Counted from the stretch's first letter, positions 44,005-53,535 are shown. The stretch: DNA of 64,000 nucleotides from Brachybacterium aquaticum (GCF_014204755.1 NZ_JACHLZ010000001.1:1116001-1180000), one strand, 5' to 3'. Translations and numbers: made by a program. Notes: a model not told the origin generated them from the letters alone.

Positions 44005-44313
44005 GTGGTGTACGCAATCGTCCGCGCAGGCGGTCGTCAGGAGAAGGTGTCGGTCGGTGACACCATCGTGATCAACCGCGTGGCCGGCGAGGCGGGCGAC
44101 AGCATCGAGCTCGCTCCCGTGCTGCTGGTCGACGGTGACAAGGTCACCTCCGCCCAGGACGACCTCGCGAAGGTCAAGGTCACCGCCGAGAAGGTCGAGG
44201 ACCTCCGCGGCGAGAAGATCCGCATCCTCCGCTACAAGAACAAGACCGGCTACAAGAAGCGCCAGGGCCACCGCCAGGAGCTCACCCGGCTGAAGATCAC
44301 GGGCATCGCCTGA
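44005..44313 (+). CDS. rplU: 50S ribosomal protein L21
   Basis: Ribosomal protein of 102 residues. [19 protein letters not shown] at the start and [19 protein letters not shown] with LTRLKITGI at the end are diagnostic. Start GTG 44005 (the next codon is also GTG). Transcribed with rpmA, 34 bases downstream, from the promoter at 43806-43834. Confidence 0.97.
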   Translation: MVYAIVRAGGRQEKVSVGDTIVINRVAGEAGDSIELAPVLLVDGDKVTSAQDDLAKVKVTAEKVEDLRGEKIRILRYKNKTGYKKRQGHRQELTRLKITGIA

Positions 44314-44347
44314 GCGACCCCTCGACCAGACAAAGGACTGATCCCAG

Positions 44348-44602
44348 ATGGCACATAAGAAGGGCGCAAGCTCCTCCAAGAACGGTCGCGACTCGAACGC
44401 TCAGCGCCTCGGCGTGAAGCGCTTCGGCGGCCAGGTCGTCGGCGCGGGCGAGATCATCGTCCGTCAGCGCGGCACCTCCATCCACCCCGGTGACGGCGTG
44501 GGCCGGGGCAAGGACGACACCCTGTTCGCGCTCACCGCGGGCACCGTCGAGTTCGGTCGCAAGCGCGATCGTCGCGTCGTCAGCGTCGTCGAGACCGTCT
44601 GA
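44348..44602 (+). CDS. rpmA: 50S ribosomal protein L27
   Basis: Ribosomal protein of 84 residues: [20 protein letters not shown] at the N-terminus, which reaches the peptidyl-transferase centre, and [26 protein letters not shown]. The N-terminus is not extended, unlike in Firmicutes where it is cleaved. A strong terminator follows. Confidence 0.97.
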   Translation: MAHKKGASSSKNGRDSNAQRLGVKRFGGQVVGAGEIIVRQRGTSIHPGDGVGRGKDDTLFALTAGTVEFGRKRDRRVVSVVETV

Positions 44603-44636
44603 CACGCCGCCCCGGGCTTCCGGGAATCCAGCGTCC

Positions 44637-44671
44637 TTCGAGGGGCGGAGCGCTTCGCTCCGCCCCTCGAA
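44637..44671 (+). terminator. Terminator after rpmA
   Basis: A perfect 16-base stem (TTCGAGGGGCGGAGCG and its complement) closed by a CTT loop. A short, weak T-containing tail follows. It separates ribosomal genes from obg, though partial readthrough is common in this arrangement. Confidence 0.8.
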
Positions 44672-44713
44672 CGCTTATCACCACCCCGCTGACCACACCA
44701 CGGAGAAGCACCC

Positions 44714-46246
44714 ATGGCCACATTCGTCGACCGCGTCCGGCTGCAGGTCGTCGGCGGCTCGGGCGGGCACGGCGCCGCCTCGATCCGCCGCGAGAAGTTC
44801 AAGCCCCTCGCGGGACCCGACGGGGCCGACGGCGGCCGCGGCGGGGATGTGATCCTCGAGGTCGACGCCTCGACCACGACCCTGCTCGAGTACCACCACA
44901 AGCCCCACCAGCGCGCTACCAGCGGCGGCTTCGGCAAGGGCGACATGCGCCACGGCGCCCGCGGCGAGGACCTGATCCTCCCCGTCCCCGACGGCACCGT
45001 GGTGAGCACCGAGGACGGCACGGTGCTGGCCGACATGGTCGGCATCGGCACCCGCTTCGTCGCCGCCCGCGGCGGCAGCGGCGGCCTCGGCAATGCGGCG
45101 CTGTCGTCCCCGAAGCGCAAGGCCCCCGGCTTCGCGCTGCTCGGCGAGCCCGGGCAGGAGCGCACCCTCGTACTCGAGCTGAAGTCCGTGGCGGACGTGG
45201 CGCTGGTCGGCTACCCGAGCGCCGGCAAGTCCTCCCTCATCGCCGCGATGAGCGCCGCCCGGCCGAAGATCGCCGACTACCCCTTCACCACCCTGGTCCC
45301 GAACCTGGGCGTGGTCGAGGCCGGTCAGCACCGCTACACGATCGCCGACGTGCCGGGACTGATCCCCGGCGCGAGCGAGGGCAAGGGCCTGGGCCTGGAG
45401 TTCCTGCGCCACATCGAGCGCTGCCACGTCCTCGTGCACGTGCTGGACGCCGCGGCGCTCGAGTCCGACCGCGACCCCGTCAGCGATCTCGACACGATCG
45501 AGGCCGAGCTCGCCGCCTATGCGAGCGGGCTCGACGAGGAGGCCGGTGCCCGCGTCCCGCTCATGGAGCGCCCCACCGTCATCGTCCTGAACAAGACCGA
45601 CCTGCCCGACGGCGCCGACATGGCCGACATGGTCCGCGAGCGCCTGGGGGAGCGGGACGTGCCGATCCTCGACGTCTCCGCCGTGTCCCGCAAGGGACTG
45701 CGCGAGCTGTCCTTCCTGCTCGGCGAGCTGGTCGAGCAGGCCCGCGCCGCACTGCCCGCCCCGTCGGCCGCACCCGTGGTCCTCACCCCCGAGGCCGTCG
45801 GCGAGAAGGACTTCGAGGTCGTCATCGAGCAGTACGACGGTGACACCGCCTTCCGGGTCAAGGGCGACAAGCCCGAGCGCTGGGTGCGCCAGACCGACTT
45901 CCGCAACGACGAGGCCGTGGGCTTCCTCGCCGACCGGCTCGCGAAGCTCGGCGTCGAGGACAAGCTGTACGCGGCCGGGGCCGTCGCCGGCTCGACCGTG
46001 CTCATCGGCCCCGGGGACGATGCTGTCGTCTTCGACTGGGAGCCGACGATGGTCGGCGGCGCCGAGCTGCTGGGCCGCCGCGGCACGGACGAGCGCCTCG
46101 AGGACCATCACCGCCCCACCCGCGAGCAGAAGCGGGAGGAGCAGAAGGCCCGCACCGCCGCCCGCATGGACCGGCTGGCCGCGATGGAGGCCGAGCGGAA
46201 GGCCGGGCACTGGGCGGATCCCGCCGAGGAGGACGGGCCCCGGTGA
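44714..46246 (+). CDS. obg: GTPase Obg/CgtA
   Basis: Ribosome-assembly GTPase of 510 residues. The Gly-rich Obg fold (about 1-160) includes [16 protein letters not shown] and [11 protein letters not shown]. The G domain has Walker [11 protein letters not shown] near residue 168, DVPGL (G3) and NKTD (G4). The C-terminal OCT domain (about 345-430) has [18 protein letters not shown], followed by a Lys/Glu-rich helix, typical of actinobacterial Obg. Its stop overlaps the proB GTG by four bases. Confidence 0.95.
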   Translation: MATFVDRVRLQVVGGSGGHGAASIRREKFKPLAGPDGADGGRGGDVILEVDASTTTLLEYHHKPHQRATSGGFGKGDMRHGARGEDLILPVPDGTVVSTEDGTVLADMVGIGTRFVAARGGSGGLGNAALSSPKRKAPGFALLGEPGQERTLVLELKSVADVALVGYPSAGKSSLIAAMSAARPKIADYPFTTLVPNLGVVEAGQHRYTIADVPGLIPGASEGKGLGLEFLRHIERCHVLVHVLDAAALESDRDPVSDLDTIEAELAAYASGLDEEAGARVPLMERPTVIVLNKTDLPDGADMADMVRERLGERDVPILDVSAVSRKGLRELSFLLGELVEQARAALPAPSAAPVVLTPEAVGEKDFEVVIEQYDGDTAFRVKGDKPERWVRQTDFRNDEAVGFLADRLAKLGVEDKLYAAGAVAGSTVLIGPGDDAVVFDWEPTMVGGAELLGRRGTDERLEDHHRPTREQKREEQKARTAARMDRLAAMEAERKAGHWADPAEEDGPR

Positions 46247-47388
46247 GCGTCGCCGAGCTGCGCCAGCCCTCCCGGCTCCTCACCCGCGGCGAGCTCGCGG
46301 ACGCCCGCCGCATCGTCGTGAAGATCGGCTCCTCGAGCCTGACCGACGAGCGCGGGCGCCTGGACCAGCAGCGGATCGACGAGATCGCGGAGGTCGCCTC
46401 GACCCTCGCCGCGCGCGGCACCGAGCTGGTGATCGTCTCCTCCGGTGCGATCGCGGCGGCGCTCGGCCCGCTCGGACTCGAGGAGCGACCCACCGCCGTC
46501 GAGCGCCAGCAGGCCGCGGCGTCGGTCGGGCAGGCGCTGCTGGCGACCGCGTGGTCCCGCGCCTTCGCCGCCCACGACCGGATCACCGGGCAGGTGCTGC
46601 TCACCGAGTCCGACGTGATCCGTCCCCAGACCTACCGCAACGTGCGCGCTGCCCTGGAGGCGCTGCTCGAGCTCGGCACCGTGCCGGTGGTGAACGAGAA
46701 CGACACCACCGCCACCCACGAGATCCGTTTCGGCGACAACGACCGCCTCGCGGCGCTGGTCGCCCAGCTGCTCGGCGCCGACGCGCTGATCCTGCTGACC
46801 GACGTGGACGCGCTGTACACCGCCCCGCCGGACCAGCCCGGCGCCGAGCGGATCGGCGAGGTCGAGGACGTGGCGCGCCTGACCGGCGTGAACATCGGCC
46901 GGGTCGGCTCGAAGGTCGGCACCGGCGGCATGGTCACCAAGCTCTCCGCCGCCCAGCTCGCCTCCACCACCGGCACCGCCGCGCTCATGACCTCCGCGCA
47001 GCGCTTCGCCGACGCGGTCTTCGGCGAGGACGTCGGCACGTTCTTCCCCGCCCATCACGGACGGCGCCGCTCCCGGCTCGTATGGCTGCGCTTCGCGACC
47101 CGCGGCGCGGGGACCCTGCACCTGGATGAGGGGGCGGCCGACGCCGTGCGCAGCCGCCGTCGCTCGCTGCTCGCCGTCGGTGTCACCGACGTCGAGGGCA
47201 CCTTCCCGGCCGGGGTGCCGGTGGACGTCGCGGCGCCCGACGGGACCCTCATCGCCCGCGGGCTCACCGCCTTCTCGAGCGACGAGCTGCGGGCCATGGC
47301 CGGGCGCGGCACCGACGAGGCGCGCGAGGTGCTGGGGGAGCGGTTCCGCCGCCCCGCCATCCACCGCGACCAGCTCGTGGTGCTCTGA
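46243..47388 (+). CDS. proB: Glutamate 5-kinase
   Basis: Kinase of 381 residues for the first step of proline synthesis. The amino-acid-kinase domain has [42 protein letters not shown] and [15 protein letters not shown]; a PUA domain (about 285-370) with [23 protein letters not shown] follows. GTG 46243 overlaps the obg stop. proA is 81 bases downstream with its own leaderless start. Confidence 0.95.
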   Translation: MSVAELRQPSRLLTRGELADARRIVVKIGSSSLTDERGRLDQQRIDEIAEVASTLAARGTELVIVSSGAIAAALGPLGLEERPTAVERQQAAASVGQALLATAWSRAFAAHDRITGQVLLTESDVIRPQTYRNVRAALEALLELGTVPVVNENDTTATHEIRFGDNDRLAALVAQLLGADALILLTDVDALYTAPPDQPGAERIGEVEDVARLTGVNIGRVGSKVGTGGMVTKLSAAQLASTTGTAALMTSAQRFADAVFGEDVGTFFPAHHGRRRSRLVWLRFATRGAGTLHLDEGAADAVRSRRRSLLAVGVTDVEGTFPAGVPVDVAAPDGTLIARGLTAFSSDELRAMAGRGTDEAREVLGERFRRPAIHRDQLVVL

Positions 47389-47456
47389 GCGGCTGCGCGT
47401 CGAGGAGCGGGACGTCCCCTGGGCGGACGCCCGGTGACCGGCGGGCCTCGCGCTCC

Positions 47457-47469
47457 TAGACTCCCGGGC
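47457..47469 (+). promoter_or_regulatory. -10 box of a leaderless promoter (proA)
   Basis: TAGACT at 47457-47462, seven bases, then ATG 47470. Same hexamer and spacing as at the FAH gene (4995-5008). No ribosome site. Confidence 0.6.
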
Positions 47470-48771
47470 ATGGTCGACCTCGCCCTCCCCACCGCCGACA
47501 CCGTGACCGACGCCGTGCTCGCTGCGGCCCGCGCCGCCCGTGATGCCCAGCCGACCCTCGCGCGCCTGCACCGCGCCGAGAAGGACGCGCTGCTGCTGGC
47601 GATGGCCGAGGCGCTCGTCGCCCGGGACGCGGAGATCGTCGCGGCGAACGCGCTGGACCTCGCGGCGGCCGACGAGGCCGGCATGGCCGCCGGCCTGCGC
47701 GACCGGCTCGCCCTGGACCCCGAGCGGATCACGACGATCGCACAGCAGCTGCGCGACGCCGCCGCGCTGCCCGACCCGATCGGCGAGGTGGTGCGCGGCT
47801 CCGTGCTCGCCAACGGCCTCGAGCTGCGCCAGGTGCGGGTGCCCATGGGCGTGATCGGCATGGTCTACGAGGCCCGCCCCAACGTCACCGTCGACGCCGC
47901 CGGGCTCTCCCTCAAGGCCGGCAGCGCCGTCGTGCTGCGCGGCGGCTCCGCGGCGCTGCACTCCAACACCGCGCTCATCGGCGTGCTGCGCGACGTGCTG
48001 GTGGAGCGGGGCCTGCCCGCGGATCTCGTCGTCGGCATCGACGAGCACGGTCGCGATGGGGTGGACGTGCTCATGCGCGCCCGGGGTCTGGTCGACGTGC
48101 TCATCCCGCGCGGCGGCGCCGGGCTGATCCGCCGCGTCGTCGAGAACTCGCTCGTGCCCGTCATCGAGACCGGCACCGGCACCACCCACGTCTTCGTCGA
48201 CGCGAGCGCCGACCTCGACCAGGCCGAGCCGATCGTGCTGAACGCCAAGACCCAGCGCGTCGGGGTGTGCAATGCCCTGGAGACCCTGCTGGTCCACCGC
48301 GACATCGCGGAGGAGGCGCTCCCGCGGCTCGCCGGCCCCCTCGCCGAGGCGGGGGTGCGCCTGCACGCCGACGAGCGCGCCGCCGCGCTGCTGGGCGCCG
48401 CCGGGACGTCGGCCGAGGTCGTGCCCGCGACCGAGGAGGACTGGGACCTGGAGTACCTCGCCCTCGAACTTGCCGTGAGGGTCGTCGACAACCTCGACGA
48501 GGCCCTCGCCCACATCCGCGCCCACTCCTCGGGCCACACCGAGTCGATCCTCACCCGGGACCTGGAGAGCCAGCGGCGCTTCCTCGACGAGGTCGACTCC
48601 GCGGTCGTCATGGCGAACGCCTCGACCCGCTTCTCCGACGGCGGCGAGTTCGGCTTCGGCGCCGAGATCGGGATCTCCACCCAGAAGCTCCACGCCCGCG
48701 GCCCCATGGGGCTGCCCGAGATCACCTCCACCAAGTGGCTCGTGGTCGGGCAGGGGCACGTCCGCCCCTGA
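47470..48771 (+). CDS. proA: Glutamate-5-semialdehyde dehydrogenase
   Basis: Gamma-glutamyl-phosphate reductase of 433 residues, second step of proline synthesis. The aldehyde-dehydrogenase-like fold has [37 protein letters not shown], the catalytic Cys in [18 protein letters not shown] and [27 protein letters not shown]. It works with ProB, encoded upstream; separate promoters may allow different expression. Confidence 0.96.
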   Translation: MVDLALPTADTVTDAVLAAARAARDAQPTLARLHRAEKDALLLAMAEALVARDAEIVAANALDLAAADEAGMAAGLRDRLALDPERITTIAQQLRDAAALPDPIGEVVRGSVLANGLELRQVRVPMGVIGMVYEARPNVTVDAAGLSLKAGSAVVLRGGSAALHSNTALIGVLRDVLVERGLPADLVVGIDEHGRDGVDVLMRARGLVDVLIPRGGAGLIRRVVENSLVPVIETGTGTTHVFVDASADLDQAEPIVLNAKTQRVGVCNALETLLVHRDIAEEALPRLAGPLAEAGVRLHADERAAALLGAAGTSAEVVPATEEDWDLEYLALELAVRVVDNLDEALAHIRAHSSGHTESILTRDLESQRRFLDEVDSAVVMANASTRFSDGGEFGFGAEIGISTQKLHARGPMGLPEITSTKWLVVGQGHVRP

Positions 48772-48889
48772 CAGCAGTCCTCGAGACAGCACCGCCCGTG
48801 AGAGGCCTCCCATCCGGCGCGTGAGTTCCTGACCGGCCCCGGCGCTGTGGGATGATGGGCCGGTCCCCTGTGGAAAGGCCAGAACGCAC

Positions 48890-49072
48890 ATGATCGACCA
48901 GCTCATGATCCTCGCCGAGTCCGGCAGCCATGCGAGCGGCGGGCTCAGCGCCCCCGTCGTCGGCATCGGCACCTTCCTCATCCTGCTGACCCTGCTGGGG
49001 CTCACGTGGCTGATGGGCGGCGCGCACCACCGCAGCCTGGACTCGAAGAACGACACCGACACCGACCACTGA
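48890..49072 (+). CDS. Small membrane protein between proA and nadD
   Basis: Protein of 60 residues with one membrane segment (about 24-43, [20 protein letters not shown]), a short polar N-terminus and a His/Asp/Ser-rich tail ([15 protein letters not shown]). ATG 48890 follows an AAAGG ribosome site. Small single-pass proteins of this kind are found next to nadD in many Micrococcales genomes; function unknown. Codon use is as in neighbours, supporting real coding. Confidence 0.7.
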   Translation: MIDQLMILAESGSHASGGLSAPVVGIGTFLILLTLLGLTWLMGGAHHRSLDSKNDTDTDH

Positions 49073-49077
49073 GTCCG

Positions 49078-49683
49078 GTGGAGCAGCTGCGACGACGCAT
49101 CGGCGTGATGGGCGGGACCTTCGATCCCATCCATCACGGCCACCTCGTCGCCGCCAGCGAGGTGCAGAGCGTCTTCGGCCTCCACGAGGTCGTCTTCGTC
49201 CCCACCGGCCGCCCCTGGCAGAAGGCCGACCAGGAGATCTCCGACCCCGAGCACCGCTACCTGATGACCGTGGTCGCCACGGCCGCGAACCCCGTGTTCA
49301 CGGTCTCGCGCGTGGACATCGACCGCCCCGGCGCGACGTACACGATCGACACCCTGCGTGACCTGCACGCCGAGCACCCCGATGCGGACCTGTTCTTCAT
49401 CACCGGTGCCGACGCCCTCCAGAACATCCTCACCTGGAAGGACACGGAGGAGATCTTCGAGCTCGCCCACTTCGTCGGCGTCACCCGCCCCGGGCACGAG
49501 CTGGACACCTCCGGACTACCCGACGACGGCGTGACCCTCATCGAGGTGCCCGCCATGGCGATCAGCTCCACCGACTGCCGCACCCGCGTCGCCGCCGGTG
49601 CGCCCGTGTGGTACCTGGTCCCCGACGGCGTCGTTCAATACATCAACAAGTACGCCCTCTACCCAGGAGGTGACGGCCGATGA
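49078..49683 (+). CDS. nadD: Nicotinate-nucleotide adenylyltransferase
   Basis: Enzyme of 201 residues making deamido-NAD. The [20 protein letters not shown] motif binds [28 protein letters not shown] and the [10 protein letters not shown] motif are diagnostic. GTG 49078 is chosen with a small N-terminal extension; the ATG at 49108 would start at the first strand. It ends four bases inside the next gene (ATGA). Confidence 0.94.
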   Translation: MEQLRRRIGVMGGTFDPIHHGHLVAASEVQSVFGLHEVVFVPTGRPWQKADQEISDPEHRYLMTVVATAANPVFTVSRVDIDRPGATYTIDTLRDLHAEHPDADLFFITGADALQNILTWKDTEEIFELAHFVGVTRPGHELDTSGLPDDGVTLIEVPAMAISSTDCRTRVAAGAPVWYLVPDGVVQYINKYALYPGGDGR

Positions 49684-50258
49684 CCGAGCCCGAGACCACG
49701 GAGCCCGCGCCGCGCCGAGGGCGCCGCGCCCGTGCGCTGACCCCCGAGGAGGAGGCCGCGTTCGAGGCCCGCGCCGCCGCGGAGCCGGCCGCCGAGGAGA
49801 CCGGCGCCGTCTCCGGCATGCGGGGAGCCGTCGCCGTTCCGGGCGCCGACGCGCCCGTCCCGACCCTGCGGAAGTTCGGCCGACGCGCCCGCATCATCGA
49901 GCTCAGCGAGGAGGGCGCTGCGCCCGGGAACGCGACGGCGACCGCCACCGCGGAGCCCGAGATCGAGAGGGACCGCGACGGCGTCGAGCTCGGCGAGCTC
50001 TCCGTCACCGAGGCCCCCGATCCTCGCCCCGCGCCCCGCTTCGAGGGCCGGGTGCTGCACCGCCCCGAGTCCACCGGCGGGCGCCGCCTGCTGTGGCTCG
50101 TGTGGGTGCTGGTCGCGCTCGCGATCGTCGCCCTCGTCATCCTGCTCCTGACCGGCATCGTCGGCCCCGGCGTCGCCTCGTCGGCCCTCGCCGGCACCGA
50201 CCCGGACTCCCAGACCCTTTCCCTCTCCCATCCCGTCCTGGAGGAACCTGCAGCGTGA
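49680..50258 (+). CDS. Hypothetical single-pass membrane protein between nadD and rsfS
   Basis: Protein of 192 residues. The first 135 are low-complexity, rich in Ala, Glu, Arg and Pro, and probably disordered and cytoplasmic ([20 protein letters not shown] at the start). One membrane helix, [21 protein letters not shown], at about 139-159, is followed by a short outer tail. The gene overlaps both nadD and rsfS by four bases. Such proteins at this site are common in Micrococcales; no function is known. Confidence 0.75.
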   Translation: MTEPETTEPAPRRGRRARALTPEEEAAFEARAAAEPAAEETGAVSGMRGAVAVPGADAPVPTLRKFGRRARIIELSEEGAAPGNATATATAEPEIERDRDGVELGELSVTEAPDPRPAPRFEGRVLHRPESTGGRRLLWLVWVLVALAIVALVILLLTGIVGPGVASSALAGTDPDSQTLSLSHPVLEEPAA

Positions 50259-50632
50259 GCGCCCCCGAAGAATCCCTCGACCTCGCCCGGGTGGCCGGCC
50301 AGGCCGCCGCCGACAAGCTCGCCGAGGAGGTCATCGGCCTGGACGTCTCCGAGCTGGTCGTCATCACCGACGTCTTCCTCGTGTGCAGCGGCGACTCCGA
50401 GCGCCAGGTCTCCGCGATCGCCGACGGGGTCGAGGAGGCGCTGCTCAAGGAGCGCCGCCGCAAGCCCCTGCGCCGCGAGGGCGAGCGGGACGCGCGCTGG
50501 GTGCTGCTGGACTACGGCGACATCGTCATCCACGTCCAGCACGCCGAGGACCGCGCCTTCTACGCCCTGGAACGGCTGTGGCGCGATGCCCCCGTGATCG
50601 ATCTGCAGATCGACGAGGGCCGTCCCGCGTGA
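50255..50632 (+). CDS. rsfS: Ribosome silencing factor RsfS
   Basis: Protein of 125 residues that binds L14 and blocks subunit joining under starvation. VIGLDVSELVVITDVFLVCSG, DARWVLLDYGDIVIHVQHAEDRAFYALERLW are the family signature blocks. GTG 50255 overlaps the upstream stop; its own end overlaps the next gene by four bases. Confidence 0.94.
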   Translation: MSAPEESLDLARVAGQAAADKLAEEVIGLDVSELVVITDVFLVCSGDSERQVSAIADGVEEALLKERRRKPLRREGERDARWVLLDYGDIVIHVQHAEDRAFYALERLWRDAPVIDLQIDEGRPA

Positions 50633-51264
50633 GGCCCGCCGCTCGCGGTCGGCTGATCCTGGTGCGCCACGGACAGACCGACTACAACCGTGAGGGCCGC
50701 CTCCAGGGACAGGTCGACATCCCCCTGAACGCCCGCGGCGTCCGCCAGGCCGAGGTGCTCGCCGGGGCCATCGCCCAGGACCCGCCGGACGTCATCGTCG
50801 CCTCCCCGCTCCAGCGCGCCCTGGAGACCGCCCGCGCCATCGGCCGCGCATGCGACCGCGAGGTCATCACCGATCCCGCGTTCCTCGAGCGCGGCTTCGG
50901 GCAGTGGGAGGGCCTGCGCGGCGAGGAGATCCACGAGCGCTGGCCCGCCGAGCACGCCGACTGGCGCGCGCACCGGCCCGTCAGCGGGCTCGGCATCGAG
51001 GACCGCCCCGAGGTGGGGGAGCGGGTCGCCGGCGCCTGCCGCCGACTGCTCGCGCAGAATCCCGGACGCACGGTCATGGTCGTCGCCCACGGCGCCGCCA
51101 TCACCCTCGGCATCACGGCGCTGTTGGGTCTGGACACCAACGGCTTCCGCGGCATCGCGGGGCTCGAGAACTGCCACCGTTCGGTGCTCGAGCCCGTCCT
51201 CACGGACCCCCAGGAGGGCCTGATGAGGTTGCTGTCACACAACGTGGCTCCCGATTTCACCTGA
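50629..51264 (+). CDS. Histidine phosphatase family protein
   Basis: Phosphoglycerate-mutase-like protein of 211 residues. The catalytic RHG motif is in LILVRHGQTDYNREGRLQGQ; Arg in SPLQRALETARAI, Glu in FGQWEGLRGEEI and the second His in MVVAHGAAITLGI complete the active site. The conserved nadD-rsfS-phosphatase-tRNA-Ala order is seen in many actinobacteria. Substrate unknown; it could be a sugar phosphate. GTG 50629 overlaps the rsfS stop. Confidence 0.9.
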   Translation: MRPAARGRLILVRHGQTDYNREGRLQGQVDIPLNARGVRQAEVLAGAIAQDPPDVIVASPLQRALETARAIGRACDREVITDPAFLERGFGQWEGLRGEEIHERWPAEHADWRAHRPVSGLGIEDRPEVGERVAGACRRLLAQNPGRTVMVVAHGAAITLGITALLGLDTNGFRGIAGLENCHRSVLEPVLTDPQEGLMRLLSHNVAPDFT

Positions 51265-51284
51265 GCCACCAGCGCATGTATTCT
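51256..51284 (+). promoter_or_regulatory. Promoter of tRNA-Ala
   Basis: TTCACC (51256-51261) and TATTCT (51279-51284) with a 17-base spacer, overlapping the end of the phosphatase gene. Start near 51291, 28 bases before the tRNA. Confidence 0.55.
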
Positions 51285-51318
51285 CTACGAGTCGCCTGAT
51301 GAGGGCGGCACCCGATAC

Positions 51319-51391
51319 GGGGCTATGGCGCAGTTGGTAGCGCGCTTCCATGGCATGGAAGAGGTCAGGGGTTCGAATCCCCTTAGCTCCA
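51319..51391 (+). tRNA. tRNA-Ala (GGC anticodon)
   Basis: Complete 73-base tRNA. Acceptor GGGGCTA pairs with TAGCTCC (a G-U pair inside), A discriminator. Anticodon stem CTTCC/GGAAG encloses ATGGCAT, anticodon GGC, decoding GCC. T arm GGTTCGAATCC. No CCA encoded. It marks the end of the conserved nadD-rsfS block; accessory genes begin after it. Confidence 0.95.
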
Positions 51392-51420
51392 CTCGAGAAT
51401 CTCGTGAGACAGTGACTCGT

Positions 51421-51452
51421 CAGAAGGGCCCGGCTGATGCCGGGCCCTTCTG
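51421..51452 (+). terminator. Terminator after tRNA-Ala
   Basis: Perfect 14-base stem CAGAAGGGCCCGGC/GCCGGGCCCTTCTG with loop TGAT, followed by TGTT. Confidence 0.8.
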
Positions 51453-51501
51453 CTGTTCCCGGGCAGTGCCCCCGTCGGCCCGGGTGGGCCACGATGGGCC
51501 C

Positions 51502-52139
51502 ATGAGCTCCCCACGCGGCATCCCCCTGTCCGGCTCCCGTCTCCTCGTCACCGGTGGGGGAAGCGGCATCGGCCGGCTCATGGCGCTCGGCGCCGCCCGT
51601 CGTGGTGCGCGTGAGGGGGTGCTGTGGGACCTCTCCCGTGAAGCAGCTGAGGCGGTTGCCGACGAGATCCGCACCGCCGGCAGCACCGCGACGGTCATGA
51701 CGGTGGACGTCTCGGACCGCGCCGCTGTCGCCCCGTGGCGGCGCGCGCGGCGGGGCAGACCGACTACGCAGGCAGCAAGTTCGCCGCCGTCGGCTTCACC
51801 GAGGCGCTGCGCGCGGAGCTGCGCCAGCAGGACAGCGGCGTCACGACGCTGCTGGTCGCCCCGTTCTACATCGCCACCGGCATGTTCCAGGGCGTCACCC
51901 CCCGCTTCCCGCGCCTGTTGCCGATCCTCGATCCGGACGACGTCGCCACCCGCGTGCTCGACGCGATCGAGTCCGGGCGCGAGCAGCTGATCATGCCACT
52001 CATGGCCAGCCTCGTGCCCGCCGGGCGGATCCTCCCCGTGCGGCTCTTCGATCGGGCGATGGACTTCTACGGCGTGAACCGGTCGATGGCAGGCGTCACC
52101 GGGCGCGGTGCGAGACCTTATCGAGACCTTCCCGCATAG
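51502..52139 (+). pseudogene. Broken short-chain dehydrogenase (internal deletion and frameshift)
   Basis: The first 75 codons from ATG 51502 encode a normal SDR start with LLVTGGGSGIGRLMALGAA and TVMTVDVSDRAAV. The frame then turns into nonsense, while a second frame from about 51740 resumes with GQTDYAGSKFAAVGFTEALR (the YxxxK catalytic pair) and runs to a typical SDR end at 52139. About 70-75 residues between the DVSD motif and the YxxxK motif, including NNAG and the catalytic Ser, are absent, and the joint is out of frame. It resembles retinol-dehydrogenase-like SDRs. CACGAT lies six bases before the ATG as in leaderless genes. Confidence 0.85.
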
Positions 52140-52165
52140 ACCTGCCCCCGGGCGCGGTGTACTGT
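52137..52165 (+). promoter_or_regulatory. Probable promoter of the sugar ABC transporter operon
   Basis: TAGACC (52137-52142), 17-base spacer, TACTGT (52160-52165). The start would be near 52172, so both LacI-type operators lie just downstream of it. Confidence 0.45.
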
Positions 52166-52178
52166 GACGCGCATCCCC

Positions 52179-52195
52179 TTCTGAGAGCGCTCTCT
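52179..52195. promoter_or_regulatory. LacI-family operator 1
   Basis: Contains the perfect palindrome GAGAGCGCTCTC (52183-52194) inside TTCTGAGAGCGCTCTCT. The CGCT-type centre resembles the CebR operator TGGGAGCGCTCCCA of Streptomyces. Likely bound by the LacI-family product encoded at 55428-56438. Confidence 0.75.
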
Positions 52196-52206
52196 CAAGG
52201 GACTGA

Positions 52207-52223
52207 TTCTGAGAGCGCTCTCT
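52207..52223. promoter_or_regulatory. LacI-family operator 2
   Basis: Exact second copy of the 17-base element TTCTGAGAGCGCTCTCT, palindrome at 52211-52222, 28 bases from the first and 35 bases before the binding-protein ATG. Two sites on about the same helix face suggest cooperative repression. Confidence 0.75.
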
Positions 52224-52257
52224 GAACCTGATGCATGACCGGACGAAGGAGTTCGCC

Positions 52258-53535
52258 ATGAAGTTCACGCGCCGCACCGCCCTGACCGCCACCGCCGCCA
52301 CTGCCGCCACCGCCGCGATCGCGGGCTGCGGCGGATCCTCCGGCTCCTCGAGCGACGGGGGAGGGGACGGGAACATCGAGCTGACCGTCGCCACCTTCAA
52401 CGAGTTCGGCTACGAGGACCTCTTCACCCAGTACGAGGAGGAGAACCCGGGGGTGAAGATCACCCACAAGAAGGCCGCGACCGCGGACGACGCCCGCGCG
52501 AACCTCATGACGGGCCTCGCCGCCGGCAGCGGGCTCGCCGACGTCGAGGGCGTGGAGGTGGGCTGGTGGGCGGAGCTGCTGCAGTACTCCGACGTATTCG
52601 AGGACCTCGCCGACCCCGCCGTCGAGGGGCGCTGGCTGGACTGGAAGACCGAGGCCGCCACCGTCGACGGCAAGCTCATCGGCTACGGCACCGACATCGG
52701 CCCCGAGGCGATCGCCTACCGCGCGGACCTCTTCGAGAAGGCCGGACTGCCCACCGACCGCACCGAGGTCGCCGAGCTCCTCACGGGCGACTGGGCCACC
52801 TACTTCGACGCCGGACGGCAGTTCGTCGAGGCCACCGGCATCCCGTGGTTCGACGGCGCGGGCGGCACCTACAACGGCATGGTCCAGCAGCTCACCTACC
52901 CCTACGAGGGTGAGGACGGAGCCCCGATCCCGCTGGCCGAGAACGCCGACGTCAAGGCGATCTACGACCAGCTCGTGGAGTACAAGGAGATCTCCGCCGG
53001 CCTCACCCAATGGTCGGAGGACTGGACCGCCGCCTTCCAGAACGACGGCTTCGCGACCATGCTCTGCCCGCCGTGGATGATGGGTCCGCTGTCCGGCAAC
53101 GCCGACGGCGTCGAGGGCTGGGACATCGCCGGCGTCTTCCCGGGCGGCGGCGGCAACTGGGGCGGCTCCTACCTCGCCGTGCCCAGCCAGGGCAAGAACA
53201 TCGAGGAGGCGAAGAAGCTCGCCGCCTGGCTCACCGCCCCCGATCAGCAGATCAAGGCCTTCGAGGCCGTCGGCGCCTTCCCCAGCCAGGTCGAGGCCCT
53301 CGAGGCCGAGGAGGTCACGAGCCTGACCAATCCCTTCTTCAACGACGCGCCCGTCGGCCAGATCTACTCCGAGCGCGCCACCGCGATCGACGTGCAGCCG
53401 GTCATGGGGCCGAACTTCTTCGTCATCAACACGGTGGTCGCCGATGCGATCACCCGCTGGGACGCGGACGGCGCGGACCCGGCCGGGTCCTGGGACCAGG
53501 CGCTGTCGGCCTACGACGAGCTCGGCCTGGACTGA
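52258..53535 (+). CDS. Sugar ABC transporter substrate-binding lipoprotein
   Basis: Family 1 solute-binding protein of 425 residues. The N-terminus has twin Arg (KFTRRTAL), a hydrophobic Ala/Thr stretch and lipobox AIAGC with Cys24, so it is a lipoprotein possibly sent by Tat. The mature start is a Gly/Ser-rich linker. Body blocks ELTVATFNEFGYEDLFTQYEEENPG and FATMLCPPWMMGPLSG are typical of oligosaccharide binders; Trp-rich segments (VGWWAEL, PWMMG) fit sugar stacking. A nearby GH3 remnant and CebR-like operators suggest beta-glucosides or beta-xylosides, by inference. ATG 52258 has GAAGGAG. Confidence 0.9.
   Translation: MKFTRRTALTATAATAATAAIAGCGGSSGSSSDGGGDGNIELTVATFNEFGYEDLFTQYEEENPGVKITHKKAATADDARANLMTGLAAGSGLADVEGVEVGWWAELLQYSDVFEDLADPAVEGRWLDWKTEAATVDGKLIGYGTDIGPEAIAYRADLFEKAGLPTDRTEVAELLTGDWATYFDAGRQFVEATGIPWFDGAGGTYNGMVQQLTYPYEGEDGAPIPLAENADVKAIYDQLVEYKEISAGLTQWSEDWTAAFQNDGFATMLCPPWMMGPLSGNADGVEGWDIAGVFPGGGGNWGGSYLAVPSQGKNIEEAKKLAAWLTAPDQQIKAFEAVGAFPSQVEALEAEEVTSLTNPFFNDAPVGQIYSERATAIDVQPVMGPNFFVINTVVADAITRWDADGADPAGSWDQALSAYDELGLD

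Noticed and set aside
49006..49107. Longer nadD frame starting inside the small membrane protein gene
   Set aside because: The extra residues are the shifted reading of the 60-residue protein; GTG 49078 lies just after its stop and gives a normal NadD N-terminus.
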